Assembly: GCA_963970005.1 (NCBI GenBank) | Contig: CAXAMN010022851.1 | Coordinates: 879,605-943,604 of the forward strand | Source of the DNA: Durusdinium trenchii | Lineage: Eukaryota > Sar > Dinophyceae > Suessiales > Symbiodiniaceae | DNA: 64,000 bases | Direction: 5' to 3' | In this document: piece by piece, positions 43,401-53,077 of the stretch | Layout of the letters: each line of letters opens with the position of its first letter | Numbering within the stretch: the stretch's first letter is position 1 | Notes under the pieces: model-generated | Databases searched by the model: none | The model's input: the letters and a program-made list of their open reading frames with translations, nothing else | Told to the model about the DNA's origin: nothing | Position numbers and translations under genes: made by a program

Positions 43401-46400
43401 AAGAGATCGCTGGCGATCCTTCACTCTGCCAGCGTCGTAGGGATCTTGGAGGCCTATCATGAGAGCATTTGCCTCTTATCTGCGAAGTTAAGGAACTCTT
43501 TGCCCAGTCATTGCAACTGCGAAGATGCAGCCGCTTGGGATGCCTTCGTGCCGCTTCATATCGACCACAACCATACCTACAGCAAGAGGGCGGACGACTA
43601 TGACGAAAGCATCCAGAAGGACATTGAAGGGTTAACACAGGTGGACCGGAAGCTCTACCAGGCCGGAGTGACAGGATTCATTAAGGAAATGGATGACCTG
43701 GAGAAGACCTTCAAAGTTAAGGTTCTTTGTCACCAGCAACGCCAGACACTTTTAAGCGCAGCATCAGGATGATATCTGTTTGGCGTCAACGGAAATCACC
43801 GGCTCATGGCGCCAGTGAAACTAGGCTGCCCAGAGGCGCGTTTGGTACTCTTCTACCACTGCGCAAAAAAGTTTGATGAATGAAGAGGTTTGTATTATAG
43901 CGGGCTATCTCGTTTTGGTGATGCTGGGGCAGAGGATGCTGATCGATAGAACTACGAACACCTCGATTCACGTTCGCCCTCCCAGTAACAGGCCAAAAAG
44001 CATCAACAAAAACAACCAACCACAACTTTAGAAGAGGCCCCGCGTTGCATGTTAACCTGGTAACCTGCACTATCGGCTGTCATCAGGATGCGGAGGGAAT
44101 CCAATGCCTTCACATGGTCCATGTTCGTCTTTCTCACCGGGAAAATCCACTTTATGAGAGCTTACCTGATGCAGGCAAGGCACTCCTTTTGGAACTTACT
44201 ACGCAAAGAACAGTGCGGCCGACATTTCCGTGCAATACTCTTCAGCACTGGTCACTGGTCAAACAAGCACACAATCACAATGGCATAAGCTTGGCCTTTT
44301 AACCACGCATTATTTTCACTATACTATGATGCTGGAGGATTGGACGATAATAGACGAATATAGATGATATAATTACGCTGTCTAAACCCAACCCCTATGG
44401 TAGACCCTGGCACTCGTGTCAGACATTAAGCTGAAGGACCAATGACCAATCACTTTTGGTGTAACCTTTTCAGGTAGGCTATTGTTTAGCTTCCTTCTAG
44501 CGCAGGTGTCAAATTCCGGAGACTTGTGTTTGAACTTGACAGATGGATGCAGAGAGAGAGAGAGAGAGTCGTGGACAGGGAGGGAGACATTTCCGCATAC
44601 TGGAAAATCCTGCTGTTTGAAAATCAGTCTGATGGATTGGTTTGATGCTTATGCTAGCATCTGCTGTCTCGGATGTCGTCTCCGCGAGTGAGGTCGGACA
44701 CATCCATGGGGTGTCACCACTGGCCGTGGTGGTCACACCCGGGTCCTTCATGGGGCAAGAGTCGCTTGGACGACTGGTGGGGTTCGCACGCCTTGGCTTT
44801 GACTCAAGTGGTTTGACCCGGTGTTCTTGATGTTACATCATATCTCTGATAAATCTCTATTATAATATTATACTGGGTACAAGTGACCCAGGATTAGTCG
44901 GACAAGGCTGCAAAAACACTAATCCTAAGTCAGTAGGAAATGTTAAAATTTGACATTTTAGCACTGGTCCTAATTGTCATCAAGCTAAAACAATGAAAAT
45001 GCGGCCAAAAATTGTTAGTTCCGGAGATTCTTTAAACGAGTGAAATTCACTCACAGACGGTGATGACGTAGGACTAGTTGACAGATTGCAGATACCATAA
45101 AGATCATGACTTAGGAGAGAGAGAGGGAAAAAAACTGGGGTGGATCCTAAGTCATCAGACATTAGAGGGTATACTCACATTTTTCCTAAGTCATGTAGGA
45201 AATGAATAGCAAAAATGTCCAACTCTGGGCTCTAACAATGTGATGACTTAGGAAAAATATGCGAACAAAAACAAGACGACAGCCTATGTCATCACCATTT
45301 GTCATCCCACAGCTTGGACATTGTTTCTATTGTTTTTTCGATCATATGATGCAGTTGCCTGGAGGTGCCTCGTACACAAGTCCTAAGTCATCAGCATTTA
45401 GTTTGGACAGGGTTTGTACCGTGCACTTTGCCGTTCGCTGATGACTTAGGAGTTGGTAGCGACAAGTCCTATGTCACCGGTACCCAGTATATATATATAT
45501 ATGTACCTATACACATACACGCACACATACATACTTGCAAACGCTCACACACACAAACAAAACGACGCTTGAGCTGCTCGGTGCCCTGGGCTTGGACCAG
45601 TTTTGGCATGGACTATAGACAGACTCATGGAGAACCTTGCAACCTCAGCACCTGAAGCGTTGTATTTTTGAGGGTTCCCACTTATATAAACTTGTCTCAA
45701 GAAATGGCCAGGGGGCTTGAGGTTTTGATAGAAAATCCATGAAAATCCTGCCGCCCTAGGCCCCTCCACCACCCCAAGACCCTTTTGAAAGGAGTGGCGC
45801 CTCACCGGACTCCACACACGCGCTCCTCCGACCCAAGTATTTAGTCACACTTCCCCAAGCTCATATGTTACAAGACCACATTTGTCCAAATACCAAGTGG
45901 GTTGGTATGTCAGGTAGAGGGTAAGAAGGAACATTCCAAGTTGTGCTGGGACACTTCTGAGGGGCCCCGCCCGCTACTGCAACAACTGTTGTTCCAAGAA
46001 GTTGTGTGCCCAGCCCTGACCACAATGTCGTAAGGAACTTGCATGGTCAAGTGCTGGCGCTCAATGCGAACACTGGCCACCTGGCTGCAGCGCCACAGTA
46101 GTTTCAGAGTCGATGGCTCAACCCATATTTTGCACAGTCCAGCTCGCTGATGTGTACGTTGAGAATGCGGGGAAGCCTATTATGTTTTTAGTAGCAGCTA
46201 GTGTTCTACTTCCACACTGACACTAGTGAGTTGAAGTGGATCCACATCTCAATCATGGTCATTCATTCTGGTGTACTTAATGTTGTCATTTACGTCGGGC
46301 GAATCACTTTAGTTTGTTTGACCTCAGCCCATTGGCGCCCGTTTGACCTCAAACCGACCCAGGCGCCGTCCGTGCACAGCGACCCATGGAGCCGACCCAG

Positions 46401-49400
46401 GCTCTAGATCGACCCAGCGGTAGCATGCGTAGCATGAAACTGGAGGACGAGGTTGGCCCAATAGGGGTGTTCCCATGCAGGGTAGCACGCAGTTCCCTTG
46501 GAACCACGGCTGGTGTTGATGATCCAAGTCATCCCACTTGCCGGGCGATGCCAACAGCTCCGGTTCTTCTGATGGATGGTGCCATCCTGTAATGCTTTGA
46601 GGTGACCGGGTGACCGTCACCCCTCAAGATAAAAGTCAACAAGTCTAAGTATTATTTCCGCAGGCATGTAGGTGGATCAAAATTATTTCTATCATACAGG
46701 AAGAACCATGTGGATGATGCTGTAAAGAAACTAACATATTATGTTGTCAACAGATTGTGCCAAATATGCCCAGAATGACAGCATTGAGCATTGCATTGTG
46801 CAGGCTTGATTGAAAAATTATGTTGCAGGTGGCGGGGGTGTCAGAACAAACATATTGTTTGAACGCGCGAGCAACGAGGTAGGAAAAGGGGAGTTGAGTA
46901 GAGGTGGGGACAAGCAAGGTCCCTCTCCCAGGCAGGGGGATGGATTTGGTGGGTGATTCATACCACTCTTCCCCCTGCCTTAACATATTGGTGGCGTAAC
47001 TACTTCTGAGCTGTCATACCCCCCCAAATAAGTACGAGCGTATGTGGGTACTACCACCTCATTTTGAGGTGGGTGGGAAGGTGGGTGGGCCTTGGGGATG
47101 GTTCATTTCTCCTGCCTCGGAAGCGGAGCTCCGTTTGGGCGGATAGTCAGGCCCTGCTGGCCATCGATTGACCCCCGTTCTCGTGTCATCATTCGTCTGA
47201 CATGCTACATTAGTTCATTAATTCAACCAAATACTCCCCTCACAAGTCAGATTGGACATGGATTTCCTTTGCCAAGATCACGGACATGATATATTATACA
47301 CGTACTGTATAATCTAGTAATATATATATATAGAGATATAGCTATTAGGCTATATATACACAACATTATGAGCATTTGAACATACATAATCTCTATATAT
47401 AACATATTATAACATATCTAGCTATATACTGTATATATATACCCTTTGAACGTGTGAACTATGACTACAAGTGGTTTCGCCCCACGACCTTGCTGAGGCG
47501 AGCAGCTGTGGCGGCACGACATGAAGCCTTACAGCGGGCTTTTTGGAATGGCGGCGGGCGACACCGAGGGCTCTTTCACCCGCCAACTGGAGGGGATTCA
47601 GCAGATTTGCCTGCCAGCCACCTGGAGCAAGTGCCTGGTGTTCCAGTGCAGATAGGTCAGGAGATAAATTGGTGGGTTTGTTTGCTCACACCGGAAGTGT
47701 AGACATTTGCATTGAGACCTATGTGGGATCATTGACAAAGCGGTTTCTTTGAGCTGGAGGGTGCATTACTGGAAGTTTCTTGAGTTGGATTTAAGATAGA
47801 GCTTTTCGGTTTGTCTGGATTATAGCTGGGGGCTTGGTTTCAATCTTTTGTTCACAATCCACCATGCTGCAATGAATGCACCAACCTCGCTCATTCAGCA
47901 CAAGCATGGCCGCTTAGATGATCACCAACTCTCAATGGCTGGCACAGTTTGTCGAGATTCTCTACAAATTTAGCGTGTGCACTGTGCACCTGCCAAACAT
48001 CATCCTAGCCACCAGGTGCTAGGTGAGAAGTTTGGGATAGTTGTGGATTGTTAAGGTAGAGAACTGGGGCCTAGGTGGCCTAGTTGAGCTACATGTTTCT
48101 TTGTTGCTAATTCTTTTCCGACCAAGACTCTCATCCTCTAGACTAGGACCCCAAACGATACCCTTTCACAGTTTGTGGAAGAGCATCATTCCAGGACGGG
48201 ACTCCATGTTTGACATAGGGCGCGTGGTGTTTTGTTTTCTTCGGACCGTTTTTGTATCATATGCTATGTGTACAATTATGGACATGTTGCACATTAAAAC
48301 GAAAACATGTGGTCTCAGTGACGTTCTTCAGTTTAGCCGGCACGGTCTTATAAAGTAAGATGTTGCATACCCCGTCCATCTCGTGCTGCCAAATCTCGTC
48401 ACATCTCGGCATCTCGTGCTGCCGCGAGGCACACTGGAGCGCCCCGATGATTGATGGTGATGGGATGGTCATCGCTGGCCGATCCGATGGAAACATGTAC
48501 AAGGCACACGACATCGCTGGCGCGGAACCCGCAGTGACCCCCAGCGCCCATTCACACGACATCCCATGGGGAGGGTGAACTTGGTGTTGGATGTTTTGCA
48601 TAAAGGTTATTGAACGGTTATTGTTGAATATATATTGGAATCATGTCATGCCCAGTGACAATCATTGTAGCAATAAGTTCAAGGGGATGGCATTATTTGG
48701 GCCAGCCTTAGGGATGAACAAAGCTCCGCAAACAAAGAATTCGTGCCAGCGCAGTTAGGAATTTGGCAATCGGAGTAGCTTGGCGCCATCATTTCATCAA
48801 CCAAGTTTCAACCCTGGCAGCTTGGAGGACGCAAAGACAACATGTGTTTCATTGTGTTTCATGACTTGGAAACCACCCTTTTCTCGGTTTCTCACGGCCG
48901 ACGACCGTTGGTTTCTCCATTGGTCTCCTGTGTCAGCCTCGCCTCGGCCTCGGCCTCGGCCTGCCGAAAGCAGGTCTTTGGCCCCACCGAAAGCTTCAAG
49001 GGCACTCAGTCTCAGGCCGTGGTCGTGACGTCAGTCGCGTGACTCGGACGACTGCAGTCGATCGGTTTGGTGTGCCACGCAGAGCCTGAGCCACGCCGAG
49101 CCGACCGGGTCAAGGCAGGTCAAAGCGGGTGATATCTCGTGTGATTGCACTTCTTCTTGGGGTGTATAAGCTATTTGAGTAGGACTCCTTTCGCGCACTT
49201 GTTGCGTCCATCATGTTTTGAAAGGTATTTGCTAACGAGAATGGTACGAGAATGCCACAGTGTTTGGAGGTGAAGAAGCGCTTTTGGACTCAATTTCAAT
49301 TTCGAGTTCGACGGCCATCAGACCCAACGAGAGCATCTAGTAATACAACATATAGTATTACTATGTAAGGCGTTGCAGTCCATTTTTCTTGGTGCGCATG

Positions 49401-50724
49401 GAAATGCTTTGCCGCCTATAGCCACATCAATTCTTTTCGCCATCGCATTGGGAGGGGTTTGAACCAAGCAGAATCTGGGCTATGAAGGCCATTGAGACTA
49501 AGCTTGCTGAGATGAGTCAGGCATCTCAGATCTTCACATGCGCTCTGACTTGGCGTCCACCTTCAGAGTCCCACTGTCCTCGCGACCTTCACTTTTGTTC
49601 CCGCTGCCCGCAGAACATGACGGTGGACAGTGGGACCATCTCGGAGAAGATTCCTTTGGGCTCTGCCTTTTTGCATGGCACCCGGGCGTGTTGATGGGAC
49701 GGGCGAGACGGGCGTGTTGATGAACCGCTCATCGAGTGGCTGGCTGGGTCATTAATTTTTGTTCTAAATATTAATGTATATACAGGTGCTTTAACAGGTT
49801 GCTGAGAAATTTGCGAGCTGTTTAGGACCATTCTTCAGTAGTCTCGGAGTGGGGGAAATATGACAGATGGCACACGTCACCTCAGAGTTTGTGAGCATCT
49901 CATATCCCTACTCAAAAACTGTTATAGAGATGGTTGGCTGCTTTGTGTTGCACATTCTTCGGCCTGTCCAGGGGCTGTGCATGAGTGCTTGTGTGTGGTG
50001 AGGTGCTTTGGCCGCGGCACCGGGGATTTTCGCCATCTCCTCCTGCGACACGCTCTTTGTCTTCCAGCGCCTTGGATTGGTCACGTCCAAGACGGATCGA
50101 TGAGAAACCCTGACACTATATGACACTATATTCTACATACATGATACTATATATGTTATATCGAATATATGACTACATTGACCTGGGGTCAACTACCCCA
50201 ATGTAGGTATATTGGCCAATCTGACATACATGATGTGTTTGGAAAGCGCCGGTGGGTTTTATCCGCTTAATGTGAGCTACAGTGGACAGGCTGATCAGAT
50301 ATATACCTTCGAGCGAAGGGCACATCATGAATGTAAATGTGTGTATGTACGCGTTTCAATGGAATTAGTGCATGCATGCAAAACATAATGGAATGGTATG
50401 GTATGGTATGGTATCGTATTATATATGCAATGCATGTAGGTATGCATGCATTGATGCAATGTAATCAATGCATTTATGTAATGCAATGCAACGGAATGGA
50501 ATGGAATGGAATTGCATGGAATGCATATAATGTAAAGTAAGTGTGTATGTAATGTAATGTAATTTGTGTAATGTGATGTGATGTGATGTATGTATGTCAC
50601 TTTTGGTTTATATGCAAATGTGCACCAGTTCAGGAAGTCCAGTATACCCAGCCTGCCTCAATTCCAAGGGATGTTCGCCGTTGACATTAATCTAAACACG
50701 CCTCGGCAATGGCACAACATATGA
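28473..50724 (+). CDS. Gene B: secreted PQQ-type (BamB-like) beta-propeller repeat protein
   Basis: The first exon (from ATG 28473) encodes a signal peptide, MARCALSGLLLSSCGYLALA. Later exons: 29215-29323 (WPHARGS entry motif), 30022-30086, 30670-30738 (HNIFAGGPVID), 33098-33170, 33628-33713 (LWHYDPPGISNNEV), 34764-34816 (AFAVNRKTGEEKLGW), 35571-35637, 36094-36120, 37260-37308 (NVNVFG), 37626-37708 (VDAKTGEKLWEY), 38971-39046 (FMDFAGGMYKLNLKTG), 39391-39488 (DGGATLGPNG), 40072-40113 (VYTCSN), 40968-41076 (VRAFRLDNGTQAWY), 44693-about 44780, 46035-46083 (VLALNANTGHL), 47535-47637, 48429-48574 (GRSDGNMYKAHD), 48974-about 49040, 49612-about 49686, 50669-50724 (TGA 50722-50724). Repeated (V/A)-x-(A/D)-x-(K/N)-TG-x-x-L-W blades define PQQ-like propellers. 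Phases agree through 29215-33713, 33713-35637 and 37260-41076 when GC and GA donors are allowed. Likely extracellular or endomembrane; substrate unknown. Exons after 44693 are less certain in border and phase. Confidence 0.8.
29078..29095 (+). repeat. Interstitial telomere-type repeat, two CCCTAAA units
   Basis: AAACCCTAAACCCTAAACC, the complement of TTTAGGG, the plant- and dinoflagellate-type telomere unit. Only two full units, in an intron of gene B. Confidence 0.8.
31739..32210. repeat. About 190-bp tandem repeat, 2.5 copies
   Basis: Units begin GCGTGGCCTCGGACAGGCTA at 31739, 31933 and 32122 (periods 194 and 189) and carry CTGTGGCCTG(T/C)GCTAAAGCCCA and GGAGATGCCAATGCCAA. The third unit breaks off after about 90 bp. 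In an intron of gene B. Confidence 0.9.
32476..32485. other. Assembly gap, 10 N
   Basis: Ten N within a TCGGACAGGCC repeat, so the true copy number is unknown. Confidence 0.98.
32486..32597. repeat. About 51-bp tandem repeat next to the gap
   Basis: Two units of GGACAGGCCACAGAGAGGCC...CAGGCCTGCCAGCTG plus the start of a third. GGACAGGC is shared with the 190-bp unit upstream, so the two arrays are probably related. Confidence 0.85.
33150..33494 (-). other. Antisense ORF in an intron of gene B, unassigned
   Basis: 114 codons from ATG 33494; the N-terminal part (MDLSKLELEDVRHQAKRVEP) has protein-like composition, the C-terminal part crosses a CCCTG repeat and the end of exon 33098-33170. No family recognised. 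It could be a fragment of an old mobile element or chance. Confidence 0.2.
34302..34740 (-). pseudogene. Antisense coding-like fragments, possibly of an old mobile or viral element
   Basis: Between exons 33628-33713 and 34764-34816 of gene B the - strand shows three protein-like stretches: one ending near 34658 (KKPKDPMVLEDGLMNSSYRDG without its first residue), one from about 34618 to 34391 (open about 75 codons, with SGKLDGAARYTDVLTKE and a TAG stop), and one from ATG about 34370 to 34302 (MSPTQQAVSEVLSHA). The middle one has about 25 of 59 codons starting with G, a typical coding bias, and its A/T-ending codons resemble the 1-1820 gene more than the exons of gene B. The stretches do not join in one frame. 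The opposite strand is also open in part, so confidence is limited. Confidence 0.4.
37022..37044 (-). other. Relict DinoSL-like sequence, antisense to gene B
   Basis: On the - strand CCGTAG is followed by A, seven T and GGGCTCAAG. The dinoflagellate spliced leader has CCGTAG, CCA, four T and GGCTCAAG. Both ends are conserved with a longer T-run in the middle. An ATG follows 13 bases downstream (37009) and opens 155 codons, but that ORF looks like no known protein. Confidence 0.5.
38041..38229. mobile_element. MITE-like inverted-repeat element with repeated internal motif
   Basis: Ends TAGTGAGTTGTTAG (38041-38054) and CTAGCAACTCACTA (38216-38229) are inverted copies with one mismatch, inserted in a TATATA tract. 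Inside, ATTCTAA(G/C)TGC-like words recur about five times. No coding capacity. In an intron of gene B. Confidence 0.65.
38413..38720. repeat. AAAGC/GCTTT low-complexity inverted tract
   Basis: Runs of AAAAAAAGC and GCAAAA on the left are followed by TTTGCTTTTTT on the right, twice, so the strands could fold back on each other. Non-coding, in an intron of gene B. Confidence 0.7.
41444..41600. repeat. TC-rich polypyrimidine tract
   Basis: About 150 bp of CTCTCT, ATCTCTCTC and TCTC units on the + strand, ending in CTCGCAG, in an intron of gene B. An exon beginning just after the AG is possible but not supported by frame. Confidence 0.9.
42691..42724 (+). other. Double DinoSL relict upstream of the sulfotransferase gene
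   Basis: 42695-42709 matches the last 15 bases of the dinoflagellate spliced leader (CCATTTTGGCTCAAG) at 13 of 15 positions. The next 15 bases (42710-42724) match at 10 of 15 and end in GGCTCAAG. The exact 15-base step is what repeated trans-splicing at the CCGTAG acceptor and reintegration of cDNA would leave. The gene's ATG follows 13 bases after the second relict. Confidence 0.75.
42738..43772 (+). CDS. Intronless secretory-pathway sulfotransferase-like protein (nested retrogene)
   Basis: 344 codons in one exon. The N-terminus (MMQLNRYFTWLCAVGFLHLP onward to about residue 27) is a signal peptide or type II anchor, pointing to the Golgi lumen. IHIGKIAGCSL (81-91) corresponds to the 5'-phosphosulfate loop of PAPS-dependent sulfotransferases (usual form HIPKTGGTSL), and MLRRPKDHLLSMY (125-137) to the 3'-phosphate-binding motif (R...P..R..S.Y). 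The length suits carbohydrate sulfotransferases of the Sulfotransfer_2 group, which move sulfate from PAPS to glycans; the acceptor cannot be predicted. The loop has Ile-Ala and Cys-Ser instead of Thr-Gly and Thr-Ser, so activity should be checked. The gene lies in the gene B intron between 41076 and 44693 on the same strand, behind a double spliced-leader relict, which marks it as a retrogene. An open frame continues upstream to 42429 but precedes the relict, so ATG 42738 or 42741 is chosen. Confidence 0.85.
   Translation: MMQLNRYFTWLCAVGFLHLPLVVSLASASADTADSCSLLQRHETQLRAHPSEVPEELNASHWARWCWNGLETVVDREIFLIHIGKIAGCSLVGDLSKLVGRDNIWTAQVCWDKSTEAKFEKTVLMLRRPKDHLLSMYHQCLQPGPLHIKEMERRGIAPGQAGFILPNFGDWVRSWNQHPPKKFYHTEGHYDERYHCRDPRNPAGWQLTCTEKGDRPVHIDEKRSLAILHSASVVGILEAYHESICLLSAKLRNSLPSHCNCEDAAAWDAFVPLHIDHNHTYSKRADDYDESIQKDIEGLTQVDRKLYQAGVTGFIKEMDDLEKTFKVKVLCHQQRQTLLSAASG
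44923..45480. repeat. Array of about ten CCTAAGTCATCA / TGATGACTTAGG motifs in both orientations
   Basis: Forward forms (CCTAAGTCA) at 44924, 45145, 45184 and 45381, with variant CCTATGTCA at 45283 and 45467. Reverse forms (TGACTTAGG or TGACGTAGG) at 45064, 45106, 45244 and 45440. The pair 45380-45395 and 45437-45452 can form a stem. It lies in an intron of gene B. TGAC plus a half-site resembles bZIP binding cores, but function is unknown. Confidence 0.8.
46094..46137. mobile_element. Possible half copy of the Tc1/mariner-like MITE
   Basis: CACAGTAGTTTCAGAGTCGATGGC resembles the left end of the 50880 copy (ACAGTGGTTTCAGAGTAGATGGC) with a few changes; the other end is missing. It starts just after the proposed exon 46035-46083. 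Confidence 0.4.
50385..50600. repeat. Pentanucleotide-rich microsatellite
   Basis: Successive runs of GGTAT, GGAAT and GTAAT/GTGAT units, with TGCATGCA interspersed. In the last intron of gene B. Met/Trp/Cys-rich and Thr/His-rich ORFs here are artefacts. Confidence 0.9.
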
Positions 50725-50879
50725 CATGTGGATGATCGTCAAGGGCACCGGCGGACAGGTTAAACATGTTTTTTCAGGGCCCTGGTTGTGATAGGCAATT
50801 GGAAGACATGTGATCAGTGATAGGTCTATTGCAGACCCATTGCAGGTCCATTAATGCTGGTGCCGGACAGTTGATGATC

Positions 50880-50984
50880 TACAGTGGTTTCAGAGTAGAT
50901 GGCCCAATCACCAAGAGGTGGTTTATATGGACCCCATCTAAAAGACATGTAGGGGTTTGTGCAATCTACTCTGAAACCACTGTA
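50880..50984. mobile_element. MITE, Tc1/mariner-like, well preserved
   Basis: Perfect terminal inverted repeats CAGTGGTTTCAGAGTAGAT (50882-50900) and its complement (50964-50982), flanked on both sides by TA. CAGTG ends and a TA target duplication are the signature of Tc1/mariner-type transposons. The 101-bp body has no ORF and must have been moved by a transposase from elsewhere. A related copy lies at 22238-22343. Confidence 0.85.
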
Positions 50985-53061
50985 CTTTCATACTTCCTGA
51001 CAGTCTTCTCCAGTTTTTTTTTTTAATGAACGAATAGTTATATCTACACATTGGTGGTGAGATGCTCATGTTTGGGCATGTCCGTTCTCTATATGGGAGA
51101 AGGCATCAAAAATATCAACAGCCTGAGTTCTTAGTGAAGCTTGTGTCTCTTCCAGGTTCAATGAATTCATACGAATTTGTTGCACCTTTTCGCCATCAGA
51201 AAGAACTGATGGTCCCTTTTCGCTCAGACTCCGACACGACAACCGCGCCGCCGACTGAGGAAGTGAGAGGCCGACCAACTTCGACTCGATTGGGTTCAAT
51301 TGGTCGCTGCACCTCCCGGCACAAGAGTTGCCGGCCGCTGTCGACAAGGCAGCCAACGATAAAAGGCAGCCGCTATCTGGGACGTTCATGGGGGCATCGT
51401 CGGCAACTTTGCAAATGATACCTCAGTGAACATGTAAAGAAGTGGAGGCAGAATGGCGTACTCAATGGGTTTTTGCAGGGCTTCGGGGAGATTTGAAATC
51501 TTAAGTGCTCCAGCCTTCCTGCCTGGGTCATTCTTTGATTCCAGCAAGAGGAACGTCCACCCCTTTAGACACCACCAGTAGGGGCTTTCAAGGTCACAGT
51601 AGAAACGGGTGAGGCTTGCACGTACGAGTCAGCATCGACGATTGATCGACGTTCTCTCCGCTATGGAGAGCAGTCCTGATTCCTGGATTAGAGATTACAA
51701 TAGAGCTGTTTGGAAAGACTGCACCCTGAGTGTAATGGAACTCCTCAAGCCATAGGAGTTTGGGTTGTTGACTTTCATGACTTGAAAGGGCATTCATTGG
51801 CTGTCCCAGTGGCTGTTGTACCCGGGTGTCCCAGGTCACTTGCTACTTCTGCCTGGTGCCCCAGATGATTTTGGGGTCCGAGAGGGCCCTTTGGTATGTA
51901 GGCCAAAGTGCCCTAATTCAAGAATATGATCAATATGTTTGATTCAACTACTGTATATGTTTGGGCCGACCGGGTGCTCTGTGTGCTTACAACAATGTTA
52001 CATTAGTTATAGTATGTTTCTCATTTGTTTCTTTTTCATAACCTCATCATGTGAGCCTCATTCAGCTCAGAAGCTGAGGAGATGTGGCAGTGCAGTGTGA
52101 AAGACTAACTACACTGCACAAAGGGCAGCACTTCCCGAAACATTCAGTTCCGGGCTGCTTTGGGGGTAAGTGTGCGATTCAAGAACTCTCCAAACACTAT
52201 CAAATGGGTTGTTCATTTGTTCATTGACTTTTGGCTCATTGTATTTGGTATACGCTATGATGAATGATGGATTCTAGACTTAGACCGGTTCAAAGCAGTT
52301 TTCCGTACCTGCTGGCTATGCCTGCGCTGCCCAGACCTGGACGAGGGAGGTGTTTTTCCACGGTGGCCGTGGCAGCGGTGTGCCGTTTCTGCTCGGAGAT
52401 GTGCGGAAGAAAAGCACGCGACAGAAACAACAATACCCCGTTCTGAGCTGGAGACTGTGGGCTAATTTGCTTTGACCCAGTTTGTTTCTTTCCTGTGCCC
52501 ATGGGCACATACCACTGATAGACGGAATAGACGGATAGATCCAAAGCTTCGATACAAAGGGTGCAAAGGGTGCCTTGTCACCGGTGTTTCGTCGGCGTTG
52601 AAGCGCCCCGTGACCCACCGGTGGCAGCCGCTGACGCCCCTCGCCGCTAAGGCCGCTCTCGCCGCGCTCCGCCGCGGAGCGCGGCGAAACGAAGGTCGCG
52701 TTGGGAAAGCGGAAAAGGTCGTTGGGCGCCGGGCTGCGCAGCCGCTTCGGTAGACCAGCAGACCGAGTGAGAGGGTGATAGCCACACTTGAGCCATTCGA
52801 ACAACCTCGCTCATAGAGTTAGAGTGGCATTATATACAAGCCCTGGGCGGCATAAGCAATGTTGAAGGACAACTCTTTGCGACTCTCTTTGCGTATTTGT
52901 TTAGATAAACTCTCACATGTTCAATGTCCATGTTTCCTGTTTTGCCCCTTTGGGTGCCTGGGTTTGACGCAGTTAGCACTAATTTGTTTGTTTCCCGAGT
53001 TGTGCTGTCAGCTGTCACTGTGTGCATGTGCACACCGCGGCGGGGCGGATGCATGTGTATG

Positions 53062-53077
53062 CCGTAGTGGGCTCAAG
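53062..53077 (+). other. DinoSL-like sequence lacking the middle
   Basis: CCGTAGTGGGCTCAAG joins both ends of the spliced leader (CCGTAG and GGCTCAAG) with about five central bases missing. No gene start is evident downstream. Confidence 0.3.

Noticed and set aside
42738..43772. Assignment to the saxitoxin-related sulfotransferase group
   Set aside because: The motifs fit secretory carbohydrate sulfotransferases with a signal peptide; nothing specific to toxin biosynthesis is visible.
52665..52685. GC-rich palindrome GCTCCGCCGCGGAGC as terminator or origin
   Set aside because: A single short palindrome in a GC-rich block with no supporting context.
52316..52804. 162-codon ORF on the - strand starting with TGGCTCAAG-like sequence
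   Set aside because: Only nine bases match the leader, the frame has no motif, and the opposite strand is equally open.
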